Assembly (NCBI GenBank): GCA_003415625.1
Contig: PYIU01000003.1
Span: 1,488,001 to 1,552,000 of the forward strand
Direction: 5' to 3'
From: Aquanectria penicillioides
Taxonomy: Eukaryota > Ascomycota > Sordariomycetes > Hypocreales > Nectriaceae
DNA length: 64,000 nucleotides
Shown: positions 45,510 to 57,448 of the stretch, one piece after another
How positions within the stretch are numbered: position 1 is the stretch's first letter
How the letters are laid out: each line of letters starts with the position of its first letter
Made by a program: the position numbers and the translations under genes
The notes under the pieces: generated by a model
What the model was told of the DNA's origin: nothing
Databases searched by the model: none
What the model saw: only the letters and a program-made list of their open reading frames with translations

Positions 45510-48500
45510 ATGTCGCCCGGCCGCGGCAACTTGGATCCTCACCAATTTCACAATGCCCATCAGCCTCTCGACTCCGGCTCCCAGATTTTCCGCGATTCCT
45601 CCGACTCCCACCCTCAACCTCCCGAGCACGCCGCCTTAATGGACGCCTCTCGATTTGAAGACTTCTCCTTCCCCTTTCCGGCGCTCCCCAACCAACCCTC
45701 TCTCCTCCCGCTAAGCGATCAATCCAATGTTACTCAGCCTGCCGATACTTTCAACCAACATCCCTCCGTGACAGGGATGGACCCCTCCCGCCCAGTCTCT
45801 TCCATCCACGCACACAGCATCACCTTCGGCGCGACCTCTTCAGACCATCAAGGCCAGAGCAGGGGCGGCTCCGATGCTCCCCCAGACAGAAACTCCCCCA
45901 TCGCCAACTCCCTTGAAGACTCCGTAGCCGATGAATTTGGATTGTCATCTCATGGTCGCGCTGATGGCACCGACCTCGGAGGCAAAGTCAAAGAGGACAA
46001 AACAGACACAATGCCCCCGTGGAGTGAAATGAAAACCAAAGCTGGCAAGGAGCGTAAGCGTCTGCCCCTGGCTTGCATCGCCTGTCGCCGGAAAAAGATT
46101 CGATGTTCGGGAGAAAAGCCAGCTTGCAAACACTGTCTACGCTCACGCATCCCCTGTGTGTACAAAGTCACAGCCCGCAAGGCGGCACCGCGGACAGACT
46201 ACATGGCCATGCTGGATAAACGACTAAAACGGATGGAGGAGCGTATCATCAAGGTCATTCCCAAGTCTGAACAGGAAACCACGGCTTCAGTCACTCGAGC
46301 TGTGGTGAAGCCGGCAATCCCAGGTACACTAACCGCAACCAAAGGAGGCTCAAAAAAGCGTGGCGCCGAGGAAGCTTTCGGGCCAGACCTTGAAGCATGG
46401 GCAAAGGCGCCATCAAAATCCAAGATTGCGGGCGACGACAGGCCAAACTCGCTCCAGATCCAGGAAGAAGAGGAAAACAAGCTATTGCACGAGGGGTCAG
46501 ATGCATTACCTCCAAAGGAAATTCAAGAACACCTCGCAGAAATCTTCTTCGACAACATCTACGGCCAGTCCTATCATCTACTGCACAAACCGAGTTACAT
46601 GAGGAAATTGAAGTAGGTCCTCGGATTCTTTCCCTATTTTCCTTTTTTTTCTTTTCTCAACTCGTCTGTCCGTCTACATACTAACTTTCCAAAGGAGCAA
46701 TACATTGCCGCCTGTTCTCATCCTTTCCGTTTGCGCTGTAGCGGCTCGATTCACAAGTAACCCGCAATTGGGATCATCAGCACCACAATTTTACGAGGTG
46801 AAGAGTGGGCATCACAGGCACGAGACATATGCACAAGGAGATACGAGTGGCCAAACCTCACCATCTTGACTTGCCTTTTGATTCTCGGTCTGCATGAGTT
46901 TGGCACATGCCAAGGCGGCCGAAGTTGGGCTCTTGGTGGTCAGGCAATCCGCATGGCTTTTGCCCTTCAGTTGCACAAAGATCTTGAATTCGATCCCATG
47001 GGAAGGAATGGAAAGAAAACACGACTGAGCTTCATCGATCGTGAGATTCGGAGGCGCATCATGTGGGCTTGCTTTCTGATGGATCGCTTTAACTCTTCAG
47101 GGACAGATCGTCCCATGTTCATCAGAGAAGAGACGATTCAGATTCCACTACCTACTAAGGAGAGGTACTTCCAGCTGGATATGCCAGCGCCCACGGAGAC
47201 GCTTGACGGGAGGGTTTTCCACCCTGCCTTGCCTGACGACGGCCAGTCCTCTGATCCCCGAGAGAATATGGGTGTTGCCGCATTCATGATACGAGCCATT
47301 TCCATCTGGGGGCAGATTATAACATACCTGAATCAAGGAGGGAAAGAAACAGACTCCTTGGCAATGTGGGCCCCTGAGTCGCACTACTCGAAGCTCTTGA
47401 ATGACGCGGAAACCTTCGAATCCACCCTACCGCCGTCCCTCAAATACTCACCTGAGAATGTCGAAATTCACAAGACCGAAAACACAGCAGCCCAGTTCTT
47501 CTTTTTGCACATTTGCCTCCAACAAAATGTCCTCTTCCTGAACCGAGCGGCCATGTCAGCACCCAATGCTCGATCGCGAGAGGGCGCGCCCCAAGACTTC
47601 TTCCCAGAAGCGAGCCGGAAAATGGTAACCGCAGCTAATCGAATTTCGGATTTGCTCAGGGAAGCTGAGAGATTACGTCACTTTGTTTCTGCGCCCTTCG
47701 CAGGATATTGCGCCTTCTCGTCAACTGCAGTTCATATTTTGGGACTCATTTCTCGGAACCAAGCAATGAAACCCATCGCAGAAGCAAACCTGACTACCAA
47801 CGTCAAGTATTTACACAAGATGAAAAAGTACTGGGGGATGTTTCACTGGATGGTTGAGGACGTCCGCTCACAGTACCGGAACGCGCTCGACGCCGCGCGG
47901 AAGGGCAATTCTGCAAATGATACTGCAGCACAGAACCCTATTCTTCAGTATGGCGATTGGTTCAACCGATATCCTCACGGTCTTTCGGATGCCGAATTTA
48001 TGGATCCTGCAACATTCAAGAAGAAAGACAAGGGAGCAGACGGCGTTCTAGAGGCAAAGCCAGAGTTGCAGTCTGTCGAAGAGTTCATTTCAACGCTGTC
48101 CCCGCCTCAGAACAATGACAGCAGGGATAATAACCGTACTTTGATGGCCAAGCGCAAGTCTATTTCCAAGAAGCAGGGCGGTCAAGGAATTCAACAAGGA
48201 CAACAACACCTTGAATCTATGGCCACGCCAGATATGAGTGGACAGGCAACATCCGATCCGATCGGTGTTGGGCCACCGCAGCAACGCAGATACTCTGGCG
48301 CTCTCCCTGGGCAGACTAGCGGGTCTACAGGATTTAGTCCACTCACTGCACCTCATTCACAGACGTCGACGTATAACAACACGATGTCACCCTTGAGTCC
48401 CGCTAACGTAGCATTCCCTCACCATGCACACATTCCGTCGTTTTTCCCTCCTGATTTACTCGCCATGAACCTAGCTCAACAAGGAAATGGGTCTCTGCAG

Positions 48501-48884
48501 CCACTTGAACGCCAACTTGCTTTCGGGGCATACTCAATGGATGGTGCAGAGAACATGGCAGGGGGGTCGAACATGATGGATGGAGTTGACTGGGACAGTA
48601 TTGCGGCAGGGGCTCAAGCTGCCCGTGGGCCCCAGGGTCGTCGGGCCAGCGTCAAGGGTGGCATCAATGGACAAATATCTGGTCCCATGGATGGAAATGT
48701 CAACTTCACTGGGCAAGAAGCTTCTTCAGCGTGGTTTATGCCTTTCAACTTGGAACCACCAGAAATGTCCCAGGACATGGGGTTCGGCGTCGCCAACGTC
48801 GACCCGTTTGCGGGCATGTTTAATGGAGGGGGGAGCGGCTTAACGACACCAAACCCCCTAGGCGGGCTACAGCATGGCCCCTAG
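45510..48884 (+). CDS. Zn2Cys6 fungal-specific transcription factor, one apparent frameshift
   Basis: Segments 45510-46612 and 46695-48884, with an 82-nt intron (GTAGGT...AAAG, branch ACTAAC). Adding one T at 46789-46792 restores a 1,097-residue protein. Start ATG 45510 (MSPGRGNLDP). A disordered N-terminus precedes the binuclear zinc cluster CIACRRKKIRCSGEKPAC-KHC-RSRIPC at about residues 189-216, with six cysteines. A basic linker helix (DYMAMLDKRLKRMEERI) comes next. The fungal_trans middle homology domain runs from IYGQSYHLLHKPSYMRKLK across the intron to the block GGRSWALGGQAIRMAFALQL, which carries the family signature, and REIRRRIMWACFLMDRF. The C-terminus is Gln/Pro/Gly-rich and acidic, a likely activation region. 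It is a nuclear DNA-binding regulator. Target genes are unknown and I cannot assign a named ortholog. A very long upstream region suggests complex regulation. Confidence 0.87.
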
Positions 48885-50122
48885 GATGGGCTGAGTTTGC
48901 GGCCTGATCCAATATGCAGTGCCTACCAACACAACAACAGTATAATGCTTCAGACGAGGCGTGAACAAAAACCGGAAGAATTCAATATATATTCGCAATG
49001 TATAAATTCAAGGAAAGGAGTTTGAGGTGTAGGCGAGATTGGGGGGGGGATAAAAAAAACACCTTGCTAGCCTGAACTAATGCTGAAACACAGCAACGGC
49101 AGGCTTCAGAAAGCAGAGAGGCAACGCCTTCACCATCATGGTGCTCATTGGAGAGGCAAATTTCCGGTTAATCAAGTGAGCTTTTAGGATACCTTGGTAT
49201 GCGGTTTGGGCATGAGGCGGGTTTTTTTATATTGGCATTTTGATGTGTCATCATGTCAATAGCCACACCTGCCATCCTGCGGGCGGCTAAGTTTGATATT
49301 TCAGCGATTCCTTGTGGCAATCAGAAATGTAGGAAGGTATTAGATGAATAGGTGGGGGCGATATCCTGTAAACATTAAATAACGATCGATATATACTATA
49401 GCCAGTTCTAGGACATCCTTGGCCTTGGTACAGTTGGCCTTGAACCATCTCAGACCACGACCACCCATATTTCCATAAACGCAATTTCTCAACCCGAAAC
49501 ATGTCTTGATATCATTCATTTGAAGAACGACCATCTGTTCGCAAAATTGGCTGAGAGCATGGGCTATACACTTAGCTGGTCAACATGTGTTTGAGCATGA
49601 ATGATGGGAAGTCGGTTCAGACAGCGAGGTTACGTGAAACCAGAATGATTGAGTTGATGTCATTGTCAATCGAAGCGAACATCGCGCTCGTAAGTGACTC
49701 CTCATGGGATTGATGCCTAGGAATGAATGATCCGAAGCTTGGCCCATACATACGTCACTGGAGCATGATGAGATAAACACCTCCCCATCTTGCAAGGTCG
49801 CTGGAGGCCCAGCGGTTTGTGGATTACAAGTGTCAAGCTAGATTTCACGGGTCAAGGGAAACTGCGTACCAATGTCCAATGAAATAGGGCTCAAATGGAT
49901 AGGTTCTGTCTGTCATCGTGCTCAACAACTTTTGTTTTTGTGGCCGTCATGCCTACAGGCCTGGTCTATAAGAAACTCCAAAGGTGATTAAAATCCATCA
50001 TGGAACGCCACATGACAATGCTACCGCGGTGGTATCTCTCTCTCACAGGGAACCCCCCCCCCCTTCTCCCCCTTTTCAGCAGCAAGCCCTCCAGTAGTAA
50101 CTTGCTTTAACAAAAATCCCAA
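48885..50122. other. Convergent 3' spacer, Zn2Cys6 regulator / kri1
   Basis: About 1.2 kb between two stop codons, AT-richer than the neighbouring exons. A C9 run near 50056-50065 and CT stretch near 50036-50045 are the only features. No gene was recognised. Confidence 0.5.
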
Positions 50123-52081
50123 TCAATCTTCCGTCTCGGCTGCAGCAGCATTGCCCTTCTTGCCCTTGGACCTCTTACGCTTCTTCTTCTTCGAGTCGCC
50201 AATCTCGCCTACCACGTTGCTCTGCTCACTCTTCTCCTTGGTTTCGATCACACCACCTGCAACGGCGACATCCTCCTCATCAATGACACGCTCGAAGCCG
50301 TAAGTAGGTCCGGTGCGCTCGAACTCGGAACCGAAGACGTCGCGGCGCCACTGGCGGAGGCGGGCCTTCTTGCCGAGTTTCTTCTTGTCGCGGCGCTTCT
50401 TCTCTTCGTCGCGGAAAGTAGCAAACTTCTTCAGGCCAGCAAATTCGTTAAGAACCTGATCCGAGGGTGCTAGAAGAATATCACGAGCAGTCATACCGAA
50501 TGACTCGGGAGAGGTTTCGCGGTAGCGGAATGCTGCATGGGAGGGTTTGCTGAGGAGGTCGTGGTTGGAGAGCTCAAGCTTAGAGTCAACGAGGGCCTCG
50601 AGTTTGGATCGCTCCTGGCGGGCCTTCTTCTGAGACTCTTGACGGGCACGCTTGTGGTCTGCCGTCTTACGCTTCTTTGATGGCCGATCATCTTCGTCTT
50701 CGCCATCATCATCTTCGCCCTCTTCGGCGTTATCGCCTTCATTGTCGCTTAGACCAATATTGGGCTCTGCCTCCTCATCCTCAAAGTCGGGAATAAGGTC
50801 CTTGATGTCGATGTCGTCATCCCAAGTAGGCTTCTTAGGGTGCTTCTTCTTTTTGGTGGCTCCGTCGCCCTCTTCGTCATCTGAGACTGGAGGCTCGTCT
50901 GCTTGCGCATAGTAATCATCACCAAAGCGCTTCAACATCTCCTCTTCCCACTTATCATTTTCCCAGCCGTCGTTGAGAAATTTCATCCAGTCTTCATCCG
51001 TGAGTTCCTTGCCCACGCTACCTGCAGCATGCTTGATCTTGCGAAGCTTCTCCTCAGCCTCTTCTAGCTTCAACTTTCTTAGTCGCGTCTTCTCTTCGTG
51101 TCGTTCCCGCTTCTCGCCCTCCTTCTTTTCGCGCTCCAGTTCTCGCTGTCGTTTACGTCCAGTCTTCTCCTCTCTTCTCACGGACTTTTCTGTGGCGAGG
51201 TCTCGAGCATATGTTCGCAGCACTTCATTGCTCTTATCCGGGTCCTCAAATCGCAGGTTGTATGCTTGCTCAAACTCATCAGCCCGACCATTATCGTCAT
51301 CGTCGTCAGATTCAAATGCTTTCCAGTTTGAGCCATCGGGGGGGACCCAGCCACGGGCAGACATAAAGTTTGAAAGGAAATTCTCCGGGTTCTTGTCAGC
51401 ATTGGCAACATCAGTCTCCGTAATGGTCAGTGCCGCCTTGCGTGATGGGTGAACGCCATTGGAATCAACCTTGGCTGGCGCTTTTCGCTTGATGAAGCCA
51501 TCGTCTTCATCATCATCTTCGACAGTGGCAGCATTGATCTCAGACAGAATTGACTTCTTGAGAGCATCTTGTTCTTGGTTGTAGGTCTGCGGCGCATCGT
51601 CCTCATCATCTGATGCACCGGCGTCACCAGCCAACAGCTTTTCACGGTGGTAGTCGCGAAGGTAGACTGGTTTGTCCTTCTTTTCCTTGTCGTCTGCAGT
51701 TGTGGCGTCATCCGCTTCCTCGTAGAAGGTAATGTCTTTGTCGTAAACCTTTGGGTCTTTATTTCGAATGGCCTGGAGGGTCGCTGAGATCTGGGCATCG
51801 AGGTCCTCTGTGGCAAGGAAACCATCCTCGTCTTCACTTTCATCAGAGGAGGAATCATCTTCGCCGTCGTCCTCGCCGCCAGTGGGGCCCTTTCCAGTCT
51901 TTTTGTACTTCTCCTCCAATCTTTGTCTTTCCTCTCGCTTCTTGTTGTGTTCGAACCGACGGGCGAATTCTTGGTTCACATTGAAACCGGCGCCAACAGG
52001 TGCCCCCCCCTCAGATTCAGAGTCGCTGTCGTCGAGGAGTCTGCGCTTTGCGCGCTGAGGATCCTCGAAGGCCTGCCCCAT
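50123..52081 (-). CDS. kri1: Ribosome biogenesis protein Kri1
   Basis: Intronless, 652 residues, start MGQAFEDPQRAKRRLLDDSD. The Kri1 signature comes in two parts: VYLRDYHREKLLAGD with the preceding YDKDITFYEE, and the C-terminal block KKARLRQWRRDVFGSEFERTGPTYGF. Between them is SARGWVPPDGSNWKAF and a long Lys/Glu helical stretch (about residues 290-350), with many Asp/Glu runs. The extreme C-terminus is a Lys/Arg-rich nuclear localisation-like stretch. In yeast, Kri1 binds Krr1 in the nucleolus and is needed for early 40S subunit assembly. The frame is intact across about 2 kb with many homopolymers, in contrast to other genes in the window. It is divergent from the Rab5 gene across 691 nt. 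Confidence 0.93.
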   Translation of the reverse strand: MGQAFEDPQRAKRRLLDDSDSESEGGAPVGAGFNVNQEFARRFEHNKKREERQRLEEKYKKTGKGPTGGEDDGEDDSSSDESEDEDGFLATEDLDAQISATLQAIRNKDPKVYDKDITFYEEADDATTADDKEKKDKPVYLRDYHREKLLAGDAGASDDEDDAPQTYNQEQDALKKSILSEINAATVEDDDEDDGFIKRKAPAKVDSNGVHPSRKAALTITETDVANADKNPENFLSNFMSARGWVPPDGSNWKAFESDDDDDNGRADEFEQAYNLRFEDPDKSNEVLRTYARDLATEKSVRREEKTGRKRQRELEREKKEGEKRERHEEKTRLRKLKLEEAEEKLRKIKHAAGSVGKELTDEDWMKFLNDGWENDKWEEEMLKRFGDDYYAQADEPPVSDDEEGDGATKKKKHPKKPTWDDDIDIKDLIPDFEDEEAEPNIGLSDNEGDNAEEGEDDDGEDEDDRPSKKRKTADHKRARQESQKKARQERSKLEALVDSKLELSNHDLLSKPSHAAFRYRETSPESFGMTARDILLAPSDQVLNEFAGLKKFATFRDEEKKRRDKKKLGKKARLRQWRRDVFGSEFERTGPTYGFERVIDEEDVAVAGGVIETKEKSEQSNVVGEIGDSKKKKRKRSKGKKGNAAAAETED

Positions 52082-52772
52082 GGCTGTATAAATCCGCGGG
52101 TTTTTGGGTTGATTTCGGCGATTGGGCCGTTTTTTTGGCTGTTGCTACAGTGCGAAAGTGAAGTGAGAAGAAAAAAAAATAAGACCGTCTGTCAAAGTGA
52201 AGTCGAGTGCAACAACCCACAGGCCTCGGTGAGACAGCTCTCCTACAACTTTTTTTTTTTTGCCAGTTTAGAAATTTTGGCGGGGAGCGGCCGGTAACGG
52301 CACTACATTAAGCCGATGATTGCCCCGCCACCAGCCACAAGCCACACTGTCATGGGATGCACTCAGAATTGAAGGAGCTAGCACGCTTGGCCAATTAGGG
52401 GGCGTCTTGTTTTCGAGGTGGGTCTATGCTGATGTTGCTGGTGGTGCAACAGCGCAACCGCAAGCAGTGGTGACCCAGTACGTACCTTCCTTCTCTGGCT
52501 TTTCCAGGTGCCTTGAAGTTTAGCGCTATAACGCCCCCGGCCTCGTCATCGTCAACCAACCACCGCCACTGCCACAGGCTTTACTCTTCTGCCACTGCGT
52601 CTGCCGCTGCGTCTAACTATCTCAACCTGCCCGTCGTCGCCAGACTCCTCCTTCTCCTCCTCCTAGGCAACTCTCTTTTCGCTTCACCTCCATCTCGCTT
52701 CCGCTTTCGACACAAAACCTGACATCACTCGTATCGCATCGTCCCGTACATCGAGCGGCCTCTCCTGCGACT
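52082..52772. promoter_or_regulatory. Divergent intergenic region kri1 / rab5
   Basis: 691 nt between the two start codons, with a poly-T run at about 52249-52261 and a pyrimidine-rich leader (about 52540-52720) before the Rab gene. No defined element was recognised. Confidence 0.45.
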
Positions 52773-53607
52773 ATGGCCGATTCAAGCGCTCCCAAGCCAA
52801 GCAGCAGCGTCAAGCTGGTGCTGCTGGGCGAAGCGGCTGTTGGAAAGGTACAGCTCCTGAAAACACTGGCAATATGCGCTTCCCTGTACAAAATTGACAT
52901 TTGCGACAGTCTTCCCTCGTCCTGCGATTCGTCAACAACGATTTCCAAGAAAATAAGGAGCCCACTATTGGTGGTATGTCTTGCCGGTGTTTCCGCCTTC
53001 CATATTGTCAAGCATCAAGACTAACCCACAATCCGCAGCGGCTTTCCTGACCCAGAAATGCAACCTCCCGACCCGGACAATCAAGTTTGAGATCTGGGAT
53101 ACCGCCGGACAGGAGCGATTCGCCTCCCTCGCCCCCATGTACTACCGAAATGCTCAAGCTGCGCTCGTTGTCTACGACCTTACCAAGCCCACGTCTCTCG
53201 TCAAGGCCAAGCACTGGGTCGCCGAACTGCAACGACAAGCTTCCCCCGGCATCGTTATCGCATTGGTTGGCAACAAGCTGGATCTGGCGACCGACTCGGC
53301 TGCCCCTGGTGCTGAGGCTGAGGAGGGCGAGGAGGGCGAAGATTCAGGCAACGCACGCAAGGTCTCAACGGAAGAGGCTCAGGCGTACGCCGAGGAGGAA
53401 GGGCTGCTGTTCTTCGAGACCAGTGCGAAGAGCGGCCACAACGTTACTGAGGTTTTCACTGCCATCGCAAACGCCATTCCCGAGACGTCTTTGAAGAGCA
53501 CAAGGGGCGCTGGGGCGACGAACCCTGCCAGCAGAGGTGCAGAAGAGCAGCGAGTAAATCTCGGAGGCCCCAAGGATGTTGGAACCAAGGACAGCTGTGC
53601 ATGCTAG
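52773..53607 (+). CDS. Rab5-family GTPase (Vps21/Ypt5)
   Basis: Three segments, 52773-52847, 52910-52973 and 53039-53607, encode 235 residues. The introns are 62 and 65 nt and phases close exactly. G1 GEAAVGKSS spans the first splice junction. The switch I region NKEPTIGAAFLTQ spans the second and matches the Rab5 effector loop. G3 is WDTAGQERF followed by [19 protein letters not shown], the Rab5 hallmark. G4 is GNKLDL and G5 ETSAK. The C-terminus DSCAC provides the double-cysteine prenylation site. Rab5/Vps21 GTPases organise early endosome fusion through CORVET and Rabenosyn-like effectors. An acidic Ala/Glu/Gly insertion of about 25 residues lies just after G4, as seen in other fungal Vps21-type proteins. 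Which fungal Rab5 paralogue this is cannot be settled from one sequence. Confidence 0.92.
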
Positions 53608-54564
53608 TTGGATGATGAGTGGACCGGGGGGGAGAGGGAGTATGCGGAGAGTGTTTACGTATTGTACGGTACCCTGCCCTTTCATGCGAGCCGGTTGTTT
53701 GGGAATGATGCCTAGAGGAGCATCTGGGAGTTGATAATGTGGTTCTGCTTTGCGAGTCGGGGATTTTCTGGCTCTAATTATATCTGCCTATTGACGTGCA
53801 TGACGTGCCTCTGGTTCTCAACGCAGCGCCAAATCTGTGGCCGTTTGGTGGTATGCCCACCACAACCCTCCAACCTACCTACCTACCTACTTACTCAAGT
53901 AGGGGTGTATCTGCATGTAATGTACCTGAGGCGGAGCGAAAGAGAAAGAATCGAGCAGACTAGGTCGCGTGACGTGAGTTAGCACTAGTTAGGACTTTTA
54001 TTTCGATATTATTTGTGGCTCCAGAAACACCCTGAGTGACGCTGATTCGAGACACCCAAATCCCTTGCGCATCGCCTTATCGCTTCGGGCAGTGGCCAAA
54101 GCACGCCAAATGGGTGATGGTCCAAATCAAGTGGTATCACGTGAGCCGGAGTTCAGCGTGTTTCTGGCGCGCGTCGCTGGGTTCTACAAGATCCACTTTT
54201 TTTCGCACCAGGCCGTCGTCCACGGGGGCAAACTCCTCACGTTCTCAACACTGAGCCGTCGCCGCCATTTGCATGCAGGCAAACAAGGCTCGGCCCTTAC
54301 CAATCATCTTTCTTGTATGACTCTCTGCCTGTCTTTCCATTGTGGTCTCTACTCGTCGTCGTGACGTGGCCGAGAGCCCTTCTCCTGCACCTCTATCCGA
54401 ACTTGGCTTGGAGATTCCATATCTTCCAGCAAAGGCGCTCCAACTCCAGCCTCGTCCAGCTCTCAGCACTTCTCCTCGCCTCGCGCACTCGTTGCCAACT
54501 TCTCCATGACGCTCCTTTAATACGCCTAAATTACCCCCCAAAACAGGTGTCGTGCGAAAGAGAC
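53608..54564. other. Intergenic, rab5 3' side and RING-gene promoter
   Basis: About 0.96 kb. It includes a short TACC repeat (about 53874-53890) after rab5. The right third (about 54340-54560) is pyrimidine-rich and likely the leader of the RING gene. No gene was recognised. Confidence 0.5.
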
Positions 54565-57448
54565 ATGGCTTCCTCCATCTCCGAGGCTCAAGCAGAGCTC
54601 ATCAGGTACATACTGGACCTAAGAAAAGAAGCATGCGCTCTTCGAACCTAACATCGCCTTGCAGCTCCCTCGCCCCCGACGACATTCCCATTAAACTCCG
54701 GTGTGCGATTTGCAGCAAGCTCGCCATAAACGCCTTCCGGTTACCTTGCTGTGAGCAGGCCATATGCGAGACCTGTATGTGTTGCACACCTTCCCGACCG
54801 ACCCATATGCGCAGACTCTGACTTGAACCAGGCCAATCAAACCTCCCCCCGTCATGCCCCGTCTGCGAACATTCTCCTCTGTCTGCTGAAGACTGCAACC
54901 CCCACAAGTCTTTGCGAACTACCATTCGAGTCTTTCTGCGAACCGCCGAAAAGAAGCGAGAGGCGAGCCGACCCAAGGAAAACAAGGACTCGGCTCCTCC
55001 GACGCCGGTTGAGGCACCCAAGCAAGCATTACCAATTGTCGAGCAAACTGCAGCGGAAGCGCCCGCTGAAGAGATCACCAGCGGGGACTTGCAGCCAAGC
55101 GAGTCTATTGTCGCACCTCAACAGTTGCCCGAAGCTGATTCTGCCCAGCCCATTGGTCAGGTGTGCAAATCTCGCTTGCTCCTTGGTCCTTTTGATAACG
55201 AGCTAACGTGTACGGCAGGATTTCGATGGTCAAGACGCACCAGCGCCTCAACAAGATGACTCGGGCGACCTCCAAGCGGCACCAACCGAAGAAGTCAACG
55301 GTGAAGCCGATGGTGATGAGTCGAATGAACAGGTGCTCGCCAACAATAACGATGAGGGCGATGAGGCAGGTGATGACCAAGAAAACTACGATTCCGAGAC
55401 GATGAACGGCGGTTTCGCCAACGCGAACAATTTCTCTGGTTCCGGTGACTTCAACCAGATGCAGATGATGATGGCGATGCAGAACGGCATGGGATCCAAC
55501 GGCTTCAATGGTGGCTTCCCCATGATGGGTGAGTTCCCTTTTTTTTCCCTCCTTGTCCTCTTCAAACATACATCATCGTACCCAATACTAACAAGATTTT
55601 GCAGGAATGTCAGGAATGGGCATGGACCCAATGACGATGCAGAACATGTTTATGAACGGTGGCTTTCAAGGCATGGGCATGAACGGCATGGGAGGCTTCG
55701 GTGGTGGATTTGGCCAAGGCTCCAATAATAACTGGAACGGTTCACAGTCGTGGAATTTCGACCAGAATAATTACAATCAAAATGGTCCTGGCATGGGAAC
55801 TGGTGATTTTGGGAACTTTAACTCAGGATTCCAGACAGGATACAATCAAGGTAATTATGGTCATTTCAATGACTATCGCCGCAACTTCGGACGTGGTCGC
55901 GGACGCGGACGCGGATTCTACGGGGCTATGGCCGAGGTGGCTACCAGTTTGGAGGCAACGCAAACTACCAAGACCAGGCTCAAATGTCCCAGTTCGGATC
56001 CGCCGCGCAGGGCCAGATGCAGGGCCAAAACCCAGGGATTCAGAGGCGCAAAATGTTGACACAGAAGTTGGCAACGAAGACGTTAAAGTCAATGACTCCG
56101 GCGAGGCCAATGACGCGGTGTCTGCAGACCAGGATCCATCTCGTGAGGCTCAAGGCAATGAAGGGAGTGGAAATGCGCCCATCGTGGCTCCCTTAGGACC
56201 GTCTGGAAATGCTCCGCAGCGAAATGGACCTGGCGCCATTCGATCAGTTCTGTCCGCCCCTGATATCCCTATTAACGCGCCAACAGGACCCAAGGCAATG
56301 CGGCAAGGCCTGCCAAACACAAGTCTCCTCAACCTCCGGGCAAGGGGCTACCAGGTGGGTGGTGATGTGCCACCGGTCAGACCCAACGGCCCCGCTGCGC
56401 AGGATAAACCTGCGGAGCGAGAGGGATCTAGGAGTAAGTCTCCGGAACGAGAGAAGGATAAGGACGATACTCCCAGCCAAAACGAAATCAAGGACCGACC
56501 TAAGGACCAGGACAAGCGTGACAAGGATCAGGACGACCGCGAACAGGACCACTCCGGCTCCAGGTCAAGGACCGCTAGTAGAAGTCGAAGCCGGAGTCGC
56601 CACAGGAGCTCCCGCCGACGTAGACGTCACCGCTCTGAGTCGGTGGAAGACGAGGGCTACGACGATGAGTCGCGCCATAAGAAACATAAGAGCCGACGGC
56701 ATCACTACGATGACGAAGAGCCTTCACGCTCCAGAGACAAAGATGACAAGTACACAGAGCGTTCCCGGTCAGCCTCACCGGCCGACTCCAAGAGATCGGG
56801 CCACCGTAGCCGTCGAGACAGAGACTACGACAAGCGAAGAGACCGGGAAAAGGACAAGTATCGCGAAGACGATCGCAAGAAGTCATCCAGCCACCGCTCA
56901 TCTCACCGTGACAGAGATTACGAACGGGACCGACGCCGTGACAAGGACAGAGAGCGCGACAAGGATCGCAAGGACCGAAAGGATCGCCATCGAGACAGAG
57001 ACCGCGAACGAGACCGCGACAAGGACCGAGACCGAGATCGAGACCGAGATCGCGACCGGGACTCGAGTACAGCAGCAGACGACACTCGACCGACGGGCCT
57101 GATACGCCCGTTGAGAAAGACTTCAAGCCCCCGACGGGTCCCCGTGGCTACGACATAAAAGGTTCCTCCAAAACAGAGGGCTCTTCGAGAGAGAAGGACC
57201 CGCATACTCTAGAGCGCGAGGCCCGCGACCGTGAACGGTTGCTCAAGGAGGCTCAGCGCATTGCCGGTCTTGGGTGGAAGCGCAGCCGCGATGGCGACGA
57301 CGACGGGGGCTCCCGCAAGGGCCGACGGACTGCGTCTTCGTCCACAGCCGCAGGCTCTGGGCGCCGCAGCGAGGCCGTCAGCGGAGGTGATGAAGAGGAG
57401 CGCATGCGTAGGCTCGAGGCAGAACGGGAGGGCGACCGGTGGAATTAG
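54565..57448 (+). CDS. RING-finger protein with Gly/Asn/Met-rich middle and RS/RD-rich tail, three apparent frameshifts
   Basis: Five segments: 54565-54605, 54665-54774, 54832-55160, 55219-55528 and 55605-57448. All introns are GT-AG. The frame changes in the last exon near G4 at 55922-55925, near CCCAGGG at 56031-56037 and near GGG at 57095-57097. Adding one base at each closes an 878-residue protein. A compact N-terminal RING has the cysteine pattern CAIC...LPCCEQAICETC...CPVC (about residues 28-65), followed by HKSLRTTIRVFLRTAEKKRE. This CC-type RING resembles that of RBBP6/Mpe1, the 3'-end processing ubiquitin ligases, but the DWNN domain and zinc knuckle are absent. Next come a Gly/Asn/Gln/Met-rich region and an RGRGRGRG stretch (RGG-like), then a long Arg-Ser/Arg-Asp tail. 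The tail suggests nuclear RNA-processing association. E3 activity is inferred from the RING only. No named ortholog was recognised. Confidence 0.78.

Noticed and set aside
50491..51858. Several open frames in other frames and on the plus strand within kri1
   Set aside because: They are shadows of the Asp/Glu/Lys-rich coding sequence, giving Ser-rich or Met/Thr/Arg-rich translations with no conserved blocks.
56209..57126. Long Arg/Thr-rich and Leu/Cys-rich frames overlapping the RING gene tail
   Set aside because: They arise from the repetitive Arg-Asp/Arg-Ser codons read out of frame.
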